Positions 1 through 7,399 are shown, counted from the first letter of the stretch. The stretch is 9,579 bases of DNA from Candidatus Woesearchaeota archaeon (GCA_016181345.1 JACOZM010000071.1:1-9579); one strand, 5' to 3'. Notes: generated by a model not told the origin, from the sequence alone. Program-made: numbers and translations.

Positions 1-2
1 AG

Positions 3-1712
3 ATCTATGGAATTGCTCTTCATCCTACGACGAAGCCGGACTTTATGCACACTAAACTGATCAGCGAGTTTCCTGATGGAAACCTCTTAGAAAGCTATGA
101 GTTTGGAGATAAAGAAAAAGCTCAAGTAAATATTTTCGGCTTTGATGACAATGTTAAAGTGATGTATCACCTCATTCCGCAAGAGTTCCAGTTTAAAGAA
201 GAATATTACCTTTTATTAGACGATGCTAAACGCATCATGTCCGAACATAAGCCGACGAAAGAAGAGTTCGTCGACCCTGAGCGAATGAGAGAAGTCTTTT
301 TTAACATCGGCAAAGATCTCATCACTGACTTATTACAGCATAAAAACATGAGTTTAGACGAAGAAGAAGTAGATCTATTGGCTCAAGCTTTGCTGAGATA
401 TACAGTAGGTTTTGGCTTGATTGAACTTCTTCTTTCCGATCCAAAAGTCCAAGACGTTAACGTCAACTCGCCGAATGGTGAACTCCCTATTTTCATTGTC
501 CATCAGGATTATGGAGATTGTTACACGAACGTTTATCCTACTCATTCAGAAGTCCAGTCTTGGGCGACAAAATTAAGATTGATCTCCGGACGGCCGTTAG
601 ATGAAGCCAACCCTATTCTAGATACAGAATTAAAAGTAAGAGGTTTCTCCTCGAGAGTTTCTGCTATTACTGCTCCCTTAAGCCCAACAGGATTAGCTTT
701 CTCCTTCAGAAGACATCGGGATTATCCTTGGACATTTCCATTATATATGCAGCCAAAGATTAGGTATATGAATTCTTTAGCTGCAGGATTGATCAGTTTT
801 TTGATTGAAAATAACGCTACTATTTTAGTTGCTGGAACACGATCAAGTGGAAAATCTTCATTGCTAGGATCATTCCTTGTCGAAATCATGCGTAAAGCCA
901 GGATTATTACCATCGAAGATACATTTGAACTTCCGCAAGAATCTTTGCGTGCATTAGGATATAATCTCGAGCCGTTAAAAGTAGCTTCCGCTTTATCATC
1001 TCCTGGATCAGAAGTTGATCCTGCTATCGGAATTAGATCAACATTACGGATGGGCGATTCCGCAATATTTGTTGGTGAAGTACGATCTAAAGAAGCTATT
1101 GCCTTATTTGAAGCTATGCGCGTAGGAGCTGCAGCTAACGTGGTAGCTGGAACAATTCACGCTGATTCTCCTTATGGGGTATATGACCGAGTAGTCAATG
1201 ATATCGGCGTTCCTAAAACATCATTTAAAGCTATTGACATTGTTGTTACTACGAATCCTGTCATCTCTGGATTAAAAAAATATAAGCGGATCCTGAGAAT
1301 TACTGAAGTCCGAAAAGAATGGGACGACGACCCATTAAAAGAAAATGCCTTTGTTGATCTGATGGTATATAATTCTAAAACCGACCAACTGGAAGTTACC
1401 GATGATTTAAAGAACGGAAATTCCGATATTTTGAAAAGAATGGCCGGCCGGGTCAAAGAATTTGCCGGAGACTGGGATGCAGTCTGGAATAATATTGTGT
1501 TACGAGGAGAATGTAAACAGGCTATCGTTGACCTTTTTAACGAAACTAAAGACGATTCAGTTTTAGAAGCCGATTTTGTTGTCAAAGCCAACGATCAATT
1601 TCATTTAATTGCTGACAGGATTAAAGAACGACTAGGATATTTTGATTCTAAAGAAATCTTATTTCGATATAAAGAATGGATCAGAAAAGAAGCTAAAAAG
1701 AAAAAAGAGTAG
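3..1712 (+). CDS. Type II/IV secretion (type IV pilus/archaellum-like) ATPase, left-truncated
   Basis: Hexameric secretion ATPase of the PilT/GspE/FlaI superfamily, which powers pilus or archaellum-like filament assembly from the cytoplasmic face of the membrane. Numbering from the Met at base 45: Walker A GTRSSGKSS at 264-272, Asp box TIEDTFELP at about 289-297, Walker B region SAIFVGEVRS at 339-348 with presumed catalytic Glu345, and His box GTIHADSP at 369-376. An all-family N-terminal domain (about 80-240) precedes the core and a roughly 140-residue, mostly helical C-terminal part follows. The frame stays open to base 3 and reads plausible protein (IYGIALHPTTKPDF) before Met45. No Shine-Dalgarno lies before Met45, so the gene probably starts left of the window. 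Its expected partner, a TadC-like membrane protein, lies 3.2 kb downstream beyond an opposite-strand Fe-S block. The family is secure; which machine it drives is not shown. Confidence 0.93.
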   Translation: MYGIALHPTTKPDFMHTKLISEFPDGNLLESYEFGDKEKAQVNIFGFDDNVKVMYHLIPQEFQFKEEYYLLLDDAKRIMSEHKPTKEEFVDPERMREVFFNIGKDLITDLLQHKNMSLDEEEVDLLAQALLRYTVGFGLIELLLSDPKVQDVNVNSPNGELPIFIVHQDYGDCYTNVYPTHSEVQSWATKLRLISGRPLDEANPILDTELKVRGFSSRVSAITAPLSPTGLAFSFRRHRDYPWTFPLYMQPKIRYMNSLAAGLISFLIENNATILVAGTRSSGKSSLLGSFLVEIMRKARIITIEDTFELPQESLRALGYNLEPLKVASALSSPGSEVDPAIGIRSTLRMGDSAIFVGEVRSKEAIALFEAMRVGAAANVVAGTIHADSPYGVYDRVVNDIGVPKTSFKAIDIVVTTNPVISGLKKYKRILRITEVRKEWDDDPLKENAFVDLMVYNSKTDQLEVTDDLKNGNSDILKRMAGRVKEFAGDWDAVWNNIVLRGECKQAIVDLFNETKDDSVLEADFVVKANDQFHLIADRIKERLGYFDSKEILFRYKEWIRKEAKKKKE

Positions 1713-1755
1713 ATAGGATAACACATAGGACAATAGAAAGATTAGCTTTAAAAAG

Positions 1756-1785
1756 AATTAAAAAACTGTTTTTTATTTGATATCT
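1756..1785. terminator. Bidirectional T-tract terminator between convergent genes
   Basis: A short A6-CTG-T6 symmetry (1760-1774) lies between the convergent ends of the ATPase gene (+) and the CxC protein gene (-). It gives a T-run on the plus strand (1769-1778) and, on the minus strand, T-rich sequence from 1765 down to 1751. Archaeal RNA polymerase terminates at T-tracts, so this can serve both genes. Inferred from composition and position only. Confidence 0.5.
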
Positions 1786-1789
1786 TTAT

Positions 1790-2260
1790 TTAATGATAAA
1801 AATCATTCTTTTTCGAACTTCCACTATGCCCATAACCAGAATCAAAACTATATCCTGTCTTTCTCGATCCAGAAGTACCATATCCATGGCTAGAAGAAGA
1901 AGAACTATACCCTTGACCACCTTGAAGATTTAACGGCAATTCATTCACTTCAATAACATCTCCTTTAAAGATCGCTTCCCATTTCTTGCCACAATTACAG
2001 CCGAAAGAAACTTCACTTCCCGAATGGCCATAATCTGCTTTTACCGAATGAACTTGCCGAACAACATCTTCTCTTGATTCCTTAGAAGGACTTCCTTCAT
2101 CATCAAAATAATGAGGTTTTCCTTCCGGATGCAATTCAACAGGAGTTCCGTCATAATGCTGATGGACCTGAGAAATCTTCTTCTCCATCTTATGAAGAAA
2201 CTGTTCTTCCCTATGCCTATCTTCAGCTTTAAACTGAAATTCGCGAGTAGAAAATTCCAT
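1790..2260 (-). CDS. Unrecognised CxC protein with Gly/Ser/Tyr-rich tail, end of Fe-S block
   Basis: I do not recognise this 156-residue protein. Residues 1-75 are charged and predicted helical. A single CxCG pair (Cys88, Cys90, in FGCNCGKKWEAIF) sits in a short beta-like segment (84-105) resembling half a zinc ribbon. Residues 114-156 form a low-complexity, probably disordered tail rich in Gly, Ser, Tyr and His. There is no signal peptide or membrane segment. The start is supported by GGAG 6 nt upstream of the ATG. It lies 43 nt after the HTH regulator on the same strand and is the last gene of the isc-like block, suggesting co-expression. Its two Cys and many His could bind iron or zinc, or an Fe-S cluster if it dimerises, but no function can be assigned from sequence. 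Confidence 0.8.
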   Translation of the reverse strand: MEFSTREFQFKAEDRHREEQFLHKMEKKISQVHQHYDGTPVELHPEGKPHYFDDEGSPSKESREDVVRQVHSVKADYGHSGSEVSFGCNCGKKWEAIFKGDVIEVNELPLNLQGGQGYSSSSSSHGYGTSGSRKTGYSFDSGYGHSGSSKKNDFYH

Positions 2261-2303
2261 CTTAATCTCCTATTTAAAAGGTATTCATCTCCAATTTAAA
2301 ATT

Positions 2304-2660
2304 TTAGTCATAGCAAACATTACAGGTAGATAAATCTTTTTCAAATGAAAGATGGATTTTACATAATGCTTTTGATTCTCGAACATATTTGCTTACTTCC
2401 TGAATTTGTCGATAGGCAGTCTTTTCATCATGGATCTTTTCCGCAGCTTTCTTTAGAAAACTCTTCACATCTGGAGGTAAAGTAAGATCATTCGCTCTTT
2501 TATTTTTAAGATATTGAGAAACTGCCGCTTCAGTTATACCTAGAATTTTTGCCACTTGGCGTTGAGACTTTCCCCTCTTAACAAGATCAACGGTTAATTC
2601 TTTCCGGATAGCCGGAATAACATACCATACTTCTATCTCTTGCGGATGGCGTAAGGGCAT
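2304..2660 (-). CDS. Small HTH transcriptional regulator with C-terminal Cys cluster
   Basis: Predicted 118-residue archaeal DNA-binding protein. It opens with MPLRHPQEIEVWYVIPAIR, then has a helix-turn-helix with XRE/Cro-like character (QRQVAKILGITEAAVSQYL, about residues 33-51). A helical linker follows, and the C-terminus carries Cys100, Cys113 and Cys116 (C-x12-C-x2-C). This arrangement resembles archaeal predicted regulators grouped as COG2522. Start choice: the longest frame begins at base 2774, overlapping the scaffold gene by 14 nt and adding 38 Ser-rich residues. However, AAGGAG (2667-2672) sits exactly 6 nt before the ATG at 2660, and the family-like sequence begins there, so 2660 is preferred. 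Its place behind iscS and iscU-type genes and its Cys residues suggest an Fe-S- or metal-sensing repressor of this operon; that is inference. Confidence 0.85.
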   Translation of the reverse strand: MPLRHPQEIEVWYVIPAIRKELTVDLVKRGKSQRQVAKILGITEAAVSQYLKNKRANDLTLPPDVKSFLKKAAEKIHDEKTAYRQIQEVSKYVRESKALCKIHLSFEKDLSTCNVCYD

Positions 2661-2666
2661 GATATT

Positions 2667-2672
2667 CTCCTT
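2667..2672 (-). promoter_or_regulatory. Shine-Dalgarno deciding the HTH regulator start
   Basis: Minus-strand AAGGAG lies 6 nt before the ATG at 2660. The upstream candidate ATG at 2774 has only a weak AAAGAG-like purine run, so this site favours the shorter protein. Confidence 0.7.
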
Positions 2673-2760
2673 GATTTCTAAAGAGCAAGAGTCTTCCGCA
2701 TCAGAACTACACGTACTGGCTGAATGATGACTTAGCTTAATTCCTGAACTTTTCTTCATC

Positions 2761-3552
2761 TCACTCACTGCCATAATATTTCTCTTTATAAAACTTTATC
2801 AATTGTTCTACTTCCGGGATGCATTGCTTGTTCGCGACTCCTACTTTTGTCTTCTTTTGGACTGCCTCAAACGTCGTTGCTCCTTCTAAAACTGCTTCTT
2901 CAATATCATGATCAGTCACTTTAGCGATATGATCGATCATCCTGTGTTTTTCTTCAATAACTTTTTCTTGATGCCCATGCTTGGCATAATAATCATTAAT
3001 TGCTGCTCGTAAAGCCTTATCTCCTAAAACAGAACAATGAAACTTTCTAGCCGGCAAATCGCCTAAACGTTTAACGATATCCTGTGGCTTAAGATGCATA
3101 GCTTCCTCTAAGACCATACCTTCATTTTCTGTAATCATAACAGACATCATTGATGTAGAAGCAATAGCTGAAGCACAGCCAAATGTCTGCCACTTACATT
3201 CCTTGATCCGATCATCTTTCACTTGAATCCAAATCTTCATCATATCCCCGCAAGCTGGGCTCCCTACAAAACCCATTCCATCAGAGAAATAAGTATCAGC
3301 TTCTTCTTTCGTCTTAAACAAGTTTCTGGGATTAAAGAAATGCTCCTTCACAATATCTGTATAAAACCACGATTTATTGCTGGCAGAAACGTCTCCAGCT
3401 GTCGCGTTATGATCTGAAGTGCCCTGATGAGCTTTCTCTTCATGAGTATTTCCAACTAGAGTATTTCCAACTCCCTGGCCTAAAGTACCATGTTCTGACG
3501 TAGAGCTAGATAAACCAGCTTCTTCAATTTGAATTTCTATTTCTCCTTCCAT
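2761..3552 (-). CDS. iscU: IscU-type Fe-S scaffold with N-terminal extension and decayed BFD-like domain
   Basis: Scaffold on which Fe-S clusters are assembled with sulfur from the adjacent desulfurase. The IscU domain spans about residues 62-192 and keeps all three cluster-ligand Cys: Cys101 (ACGDMMKI, with the conserved Asp103), Cys126 (FGCASAIAS) and Cys173 (HCSVLGDKA). Residues 1-60 are a low-complexity Ser/Gly/Thr/His-rich extension absent from ordinary IscU. Residues about 205-255 match the shape of the NifU central [2Fe-2S]/BFD domain (VTDHDIEEAVLEGATTFEAV), but by alignment three of its four Cys are gone and only Cys244 remains. The start is well fixed: GAGGTGAT lies 8 nt before the ATG, and the ATG is one base after the iscS stop (translational coupling). 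The next in-frame Met (93) lies inside the domain. At 263 residues it is about twice the usual IscU length. Confidence 0.92.
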   Translation of the reverse strand: MEGEIEIQIEEAGLSSSTSEHGTLGQGVGNTLVGNTHEEKAHQGTSDHNATAGDVSASNKSWFYTDIVKEHFFNPRNLFKTKEEADTYFSDGMGFVGSPACGDMMKIWIQVKDDRIKECKWQTFGCASAIASTSMMSVMITENEGMVLEEAMHLKPQDIVKRLGDLPARKFHCSVLGDKALRAAINDYYAKHGHQEKVIEEKHRMIDHIAKVTDHDIEEAVLEGATTFEAVQKKTKVGVANKQCIPEVEQLIKFYKEKYYGSE

Positions 3553-3553
3553 C

Positions 3554-4747
3554 TTAATTAATCACCTCTTCAACCGTTAAATTCACAGGAGATATCTTTC
3601 GCAGCGATTCAACCACAACGGGAAGAACATCCAATACTTTCTGAATCTCCTTTTCCGTCGTCCTTTTACCTAACGTAAATCGTAATGTTCCATGTGCAGC
3701 CTCATACGGTAAACCCATAGCTAAAATAACATGACTTGGGTCTAGACTTTGCGATGTACAAGCTGATCCCGAAGACGTGCAGATCCCATACTCATTGAGA
3801 TACAGCATCATCGCTTCTCCTTCCACATCTAAAATGGTGATATTAGCATTATTTGACAAACGTTCTTGTGGATGGCCATTTAAGAATACTTTAGGTACTC
3901 GTTCTTTAATACCTTCAACCAACATTTCTCTCAGCTGAATTAAACGTTTATTTTCTTGTTCTCGTTCCTCTTGAGCAAGTTCTAATGCTTTAGCAAAACC
4001 GACGATAAAAGAAACATTTTCTGTTCCACTCCTAAGCCTAAATTCCTGGCCCCCGCCATGAATAATCGGATGAATTTTCACCCCACTTTTCAGATAAAGC
4101 ATTCCAATCCCTTTAGGACCATAAATCTTACTCCCATTAAGTGTCATCATATCTACGCCAAGATGTTCAAGATGAATATCTAAGGCTCCTCCAGCTTGAC
4201 AAGCATCAGTATGAAAAATAACCTCTTTCTTCACGCTCTTAGCTGCCTTAACTAACTCATGGATCGGCTCAATCGTCCCTACTTCATTATTTGCATACAT
4301 AATGGAGATAAGAATCGTATTATCCTTAATTGCAGATTTTAAATCTTCAACGGAAACTCTTCCAGATCTATCAACATCTAAATACGTCACTTCAAATCCT
4401 TCGTATTTCTCTAAATAAGCGCAAGTTTCTAAAACTGCTTCATGCTCAATCTTACACGTAATAATATGATTTCCTTTAGTCTTATTCGCACGACAAAAAC
4501 CCTTGATGGCTAAATTAATGCTTTCCGTTCCTGAGCCGGTAAAAATGATTTCTTCAGCTCTTTTTGCTCCAATAAGCTTTCGTACGGTTTCTCGAGCTGA
4601 ATTAACCGCTTCCTTAGCGCGTAAGCCAATAGTATGAAAACTTCCTGGATTACCAAATTCTTCAGAGAAATATCTATCCATAACTTCTTTGACTTCTTTC
4701 CTTACATACGTTGTTGCCGCATGATCCAAATAAATTTCTATTACCAT
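3554..4747 (-). CDS. iscS: Cysteine desulfurase (IscS/NifS type)
   Basis: PLP-dependent class V aminotransferase-fold enzyme that converts L-cysteine to alanine and passes the sulfur, as a persulfide, to the Fe-S scaffold encoded next. Visible features over 397 residues: LDHAATT at 7-13; the GSGTESIN cofactor loop at 71-78; His103; Asp181 and Gln184 in FHTDACQAGG; PLP Lys207 in NGSKIYGPKG; RLRSGTEN at 237-244; and catalytic Cys330 in the mobile loop SSGSACTS. Length and motif order fit a complete enzyme. The ATG at 4747 is preceded by GTGAGGT (4758-4764) about 10 nt away. It heads the minus-strand Fe-S block and is followed after a single base by the scaffold gene. The clear SSGSACTS loop suits the IscS/NifS group rather than SufS. 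Regulation may involve the inverted repeat at 4830-4847. Confidence 0.96.
   Translation of the reverse strand: MVIEIYLDHAATTYVRKEVKEVMDRYFSEEFGNPGSFHTIGLRAKEAVNSARETVRKLIGAKRAEEIIFTGSGTESINLAIKGFCRANKTKGNHIITCKIEHEAVLETCAYLEKYEGFEVTYLDVDRSGRVSVEDLKSAIKDNTILISIMYANNEVGTIEPIHELVKAAKSVKKEVIFHTDACQAGGALDIHLEHLGVDMMTLNGSKIYGPKGIGMLYLKSGVKIHPIIHGGGQEFRLRSGTENVSFIVGFAKALELAQEEREQENKRLIQLREMLVEGIKERVPKVFLNGHPQERLSNNANITILDVEGEAMMLYLNEYGICTSSGSACTSQSLDPSHVILAMGLPYEAAHGTLRFTLGKRTTEKEIQKVLDVLPVVVESLRKISPVNLTVEEVIN
3561..3568 (-). promoter_or_regulatory. Strong Shine-Dalgarno of the IscU-type gene inside the iscS 3' end
   Basis: Minus-strand GAGGTGAT is embedded in the last codons of the desulfurase gene, 8 nt before the scaffold ATG. 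It supports tight coupling of the two genes and shows that the low-complexity N-terminal extension is translated. Confidence 0.8.
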
Positions 4748-4829
4748 TTGAAATAAAACCTCACTAAAATCTTGCTGATATCAAGCAGAGGTAAAGCCCA
4801 TCTAAGCCGATAAGCTAAACATCGAGATT

Positions 4830-4847
4830 ACTTAACTATCGTTAAGT
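4830..4847. promoter_or_regulatory. 18-bp inverted repeat, candidate operator of the Fe-S block
   Basis: ACTTAAC-TATC-GTTAAGT forms perfect 7-bp arms around a 4-bp centre. It abuts the shared TATA-like box (4849-4857) on the side of the iscS-type gene. A dimeric HTH protein bound here would sit between TATA box and start site for the minus-strand operon, and against the upstream edge of the TATA box for the plus-strand gene. The HTH protein at 2304-2660 is an obvious candidate ligand, by inference only. Confidence 0.5.
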
Positions 4848-4857
4848 TATTTATAAA
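4848..4857. promoter_or_regulatory. Near-symmetric TATA box serving divergent genes
   Basis: The sequence reads TATTTATAAAG on plus and CTTTATAAATA on minus, so TBP could bind for either direction. Expected starts are near 4878 (+, about 85 nt of leader before the TadC-like ATG) and near 4825 (-, about 75 nt of leader before iscS). No other equally good box is seen in the 216-bp gap. Confidence 0.55.
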
Positions 4858-4963
4858 GTTTATGCATTATTTTTTGAAATAGCCAGGTTAGGGCCGAAAT
4901 GATCAACCTCGCAACATTTTTAAACACTCTTGCATTAGCCTTTAGAGAGGTAGATAGAAAGAG

Positions 4964-7168
4964 ATGAAAGAAGAAGAATATGCTGAACTTCTGCACAAGT
5001 ATAAAGATAGGATCAGAAAAGAGTTTGGCGAAAAAGCAGCCAAAACTCCGGCAAAAGTTACTAGTACTGAATACACTGAATTCAAAAAAGAGCTCTATCC
5101 AGCGCACTACACTTTATTTGAAAAAGCTTGTAATGCGTCTGAAAAAATTCTTAACTTAAAAGCTGATGCTAAAAAATCAGTTCAAGTCCAAAAAAATCTC
5201 GATATCTGCCATCTTAATGTTACTCCCTCGGGAGTCCTTTCTTTTGCTATTCTTGCTGGATTGTTCATTATGGTCGTCGGCTCGTTATCAACGTTCGGTC
5301 TGCCGATGCTCTTTGGTGGAGAACCGATGATGGTTTTCGTCTTCTTTTTCATGGCCGGAGGTTTAGTCGCGATTCCCGCGATCCAAAAACTTCCTGATTT
5401 TATGGCCAATACATGGAGGATGAAATCTTCTAACCAGATGGTCCAGGCAATATTTTATTTGGTAACGTATATGCGCCATACGTCTAACTTAGAACGAGCG
5501 ATTGAGTTTGCTGCCGACCATTTAGAAGCTCCTCTGTCTTTAGACTTTAGAAAAATCTTATGGGATGTAGAAAATCAGACGTTTAGTACTATCAAAGAAT
5601 CAGCCGAATCATATCTAGAGATCTGGAAAGACTGGGACAAAGATTTCGTAGAGTCATTTCACTTAGTCGAATCTTCATTATATGAAGGCTCTGAAGACCG
5701 AAGATTATCATTGCTCGATAAATCCTTAGATGTCATTCTCAACGGAACGTATGAAAATATGCTTCATTATGCACATAACTTAAAGTCGCCGATGACGATG
5801 CTCCATATGTTGGGAGTTATCCTTCCCATCTTAGGATTAGTCATTTTACCGTTAGTAGTCAGCTTTATGGGAAATTCTAATAATCCGTTCACAACCGCAA
5901 TTTACATCTCCTTGTTATACAATGTCTCTCTCCCCATTGGAGTATATTATCTTGGAAAGAGCATTCTTTCTCAGCGTCCAGCCGGCTATGGAGCCGTTGA
6001 CATTAGTGAAAAAGAAGAAGTGAAAAGATACCGTAACATCATCATACCTTTGGGCGGAAAAGTTTCACTTGCAGTAAATCCTATTTATATTTCCATCATG
6101 GTTTTCATCGTCTGTATGCTCATCGGTTTTAGCCCAATGATCCTCCATACGCTCGGTTCTGCCGATTTTTCCTTAGATGGAAAAGGAAATCTAAAGATGC
6201 TCGATTATGTTTGCCCACCATCAAATATCAACTGCCAAGAGCAAGATAAGGTCGGCCCTTATGGAATGGGTGCTTCGGTATTATCTTTAGTTGTCATTAT
6301 CGGTTTAGGCGTTTCTATCGGGTTATACTTCTCATTGCGTTCAAAAAATGTGATTAAGATCAGAGAACGAACAAAATCACTAGAAGATGAATTCTCTTCT
6401 GCTTTGTTTCAGTTGGGAAATAGATTAGCCGATGGATTGCCGGCAGAGATTGCTTTCTCTAAAGTTGCTAATACAATGGAAGGGACAACATCAGGAGAAT
6501 TCTTTAATCTGGCTGAAAAAAATATCACTAAATTAGGCATGGGCTTAGAGGATGCCTTATTCGACGAAAAAGTAGGTGCACTAGCTAGCTTTCCATCAAA
6601 AGTTATTGAATCTTCGATGAAAGTCCTCATTGAAAGCATCAAAAAAGGTCCAAGGATTGCTGCTCAAGCCTTGTTATCAATGTCCAGGTATATTAAAGAA
6701 ATCCATCGTGTTGAAGAAAGATTAAGCGACCTAATGGCTGATGTTATCTCTTCTATGAAGTCTCAGGTAAAATTTTTAACTCCCGCAATTGCTGGAATTG
6801 TTATCGGGATCTCTTCTATGATCTCTACCATCTTAACAAAATTGTCTGCTCAACTAAATTGTTTCGCGCAGAATTCTAGTGATGCTTCTGGATTCGGGAA
6901 TATGTTGGACATTTTTGGCATTGGAATTCCTACATTTCATTTCCAGATTGTTGTAGGGATCTATATTGTTCAAATCGTTTATATCCTGACTATCCTAAGT
7001 TCAGGAATTGAAAACGGAGCTGACAAACTAGGAGAAAGATTTGAACTAGGCAAGAACTTAGTAAAAAGCACGTTGCTTTACGCCGCCTTATCAGCCATTG
7101 TCATGGTCCTCTTCAACGTCTTTGCTACTTCGATTATGGCTGCTTCTTTAACAGCTTGTGGAGCTTAG
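4964..7168 (+). CDS. TadC/FlaJ-like two-domain pilus platform membrane protein
   Basis: Polytopic membrane protein that should anchor and couple to the secretion ATPase encoded at the left edge. The 734-residue protein has a charged, helical cytoplasmic N-terminus (1-80). Hydrophobic segments lie near 90-110, 122-142, 280-302, 310-332, 373-397, 436-457, 603-625, 655-680 and 702-728. Two T2SF/GspF-like helical cytoplasmic modules precede membrane pairs: about 155-275 (MVQAIFYLVTYMRHTSNLERAI) and about 473-600 (EFSSALFQLGNRLADGLPAEIAF). This duplicated layout is typical of archaeal pilus platform proteins. A 40-residue loop with two Cys (Cys417, Cys424) lies between membrane segments near 400-435, probably outside. 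The start is preceded by a purine-rich stretch with GAGAGG about 13 nt away. It appears to have its own promoter (4848-4857), consistent with separation from the ATPase gene. Confidence 0.9.
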   Translation: MKEEEYAELLHKYKDRIRKEFGEKAAKTPAKVTSTEYTEFKKELYPAHYTLFEKACNASEKILNLKADAKKSVQVQKNLDICHLNVTPSGVLSFAILAGLFIMVVGSLSTFGLPMLFGGEPMMVFVFFFMAGGLVAIPAIQKLPDFMANTWRMKSSNQMVQAIFYLVTYMRHTSNLERAIEFAADHLEAPLSLDFRKILWDVENQTFSTIKESAESYLEIWKDWDKDFVESFHLVESSLYEGSEDRRLSLLDKSLDVILNGTYENMLHYAHNLKSPMTMLHMLGVILPILGLVILPLVVSFMGNSNNPFTTAIYISLLYNVSLPIGVYYLGKSILSQRPAGYGAVDISEKEEVKRYRNIIIPLGGKVSLAVNPIYISIMVFIVCMLIGFSPMILHTLGSADFSLDGKGNLKMLDYVCPPSNINCQEQDKVGPYGMGASVLSLVVIIGLGVSIGLYFSLRSKNVIKIRERTKSLEDEFSSALFQLGNRLADGLPAEIAFSKVANTMEGTTSGEFFNLAEKNITKLGMGLEDALFDEKVGALASFPSKVIESSMKVLIESIKKGPRIAAQALLSMSRYIKEIHRVEERLSDLMADVISSMKSQVKFLTPAIAGIVIGISSMISTILTKLSAQLNCFAQNSSDASGFGNMLDIFGIGIPTFHFQIVVGIYIVQIVYILTILSSGIENGADKLGERFELGKNLVKSTLLYAALSAIVMVLFNVFATSIMAASLTACGA

Positions 7169-7241
7169 TATTTTCATTTTAGAACACGATAAAAAAGCTA
7201 TAGGATCATTTTATCTTCTAATCTTAAAGAAAGGAGTCCCA

Positions 7242-7265
7242 ATGCACCAAAATATCATAAACTAA
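7242..7265 (+). other. Micro-ORF (MHQNIIN) with a good Shine-Dalgarno
   Basis: AAGGAG (7231-7236) lies 5 nt before an ATG followed by six codons and TAA. The ribosome site is better than those of some real genes here, but the peptide is only seven residues. It may be a leader peptide, the remnant of a lost gene, or chance. Confidence 0.2.
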
Positions 7266-7275
7266 AGCAAAATCC

Positions 7276-7283
7276 TTATAAAT
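7276..7283 (+). promoter_or_regulatory. TATA box of tRNA-Phe
   Basis: TTATAAAT lies 26-33 bp before the first base of the mature tRNA (7309), the normal archaeal TBP position if transcription starts close to the 5' end of the tRNA. Confidence 0.75.
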
Positions 7284-7328
7284 AGATATTTAATTTACCT
7301 CCTCAGTTGGGAACGTAGCTCAACCTGG

Positions 7329-7363
7329 GACTTGCCGGGCCTGAAAAGACTCGCAAACAGGAA
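7329..7363 (+). other. Putative D-loop intron of tRNA-Phe (about 34 nt)
   Basis: Extra sequence in the D-loop, with boundaries uncertain by 1-2 nt at each end. It can fold: CCTG (7324-7327) with CAGG (7358-7361), then TTGC (7332-7335) with GCAA (7353-7356), around a 17-nt loop. The unpaired GGAC and A between the helices give a relaxed bulge-helix layout rather than a textbook bulge-helix-bulge. Confidence 0.65.
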
Positions 7364-7399
7364 AGAGCACCAGACTGAAGCTCTGGGTGTTGAGGGTTC

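Noticed and set aside
1172..1591. 139-codon minus-strand frame inside the ATPase gene
   Set aside because: Shadow of a well-supported ATPase coding region; Ser/Thr-rich composition typical of antisense frames and no start signals.
2660..2774. Upstream ATG for the HTH regulator (38 extra residues)
   Set aside because: Poor ribosome site and non-family Ser-rich sequence, whereas the ATG at 2660 has AAGGAG at 6 nt; kept only as an alternative.
4847..5107. 86-codon minus-strand frame over the TadC-like promoter and start
   Set aside because: Overlaps the coding start of a strong gene and the promoter region; Phe/Ser-rich antisense composition.
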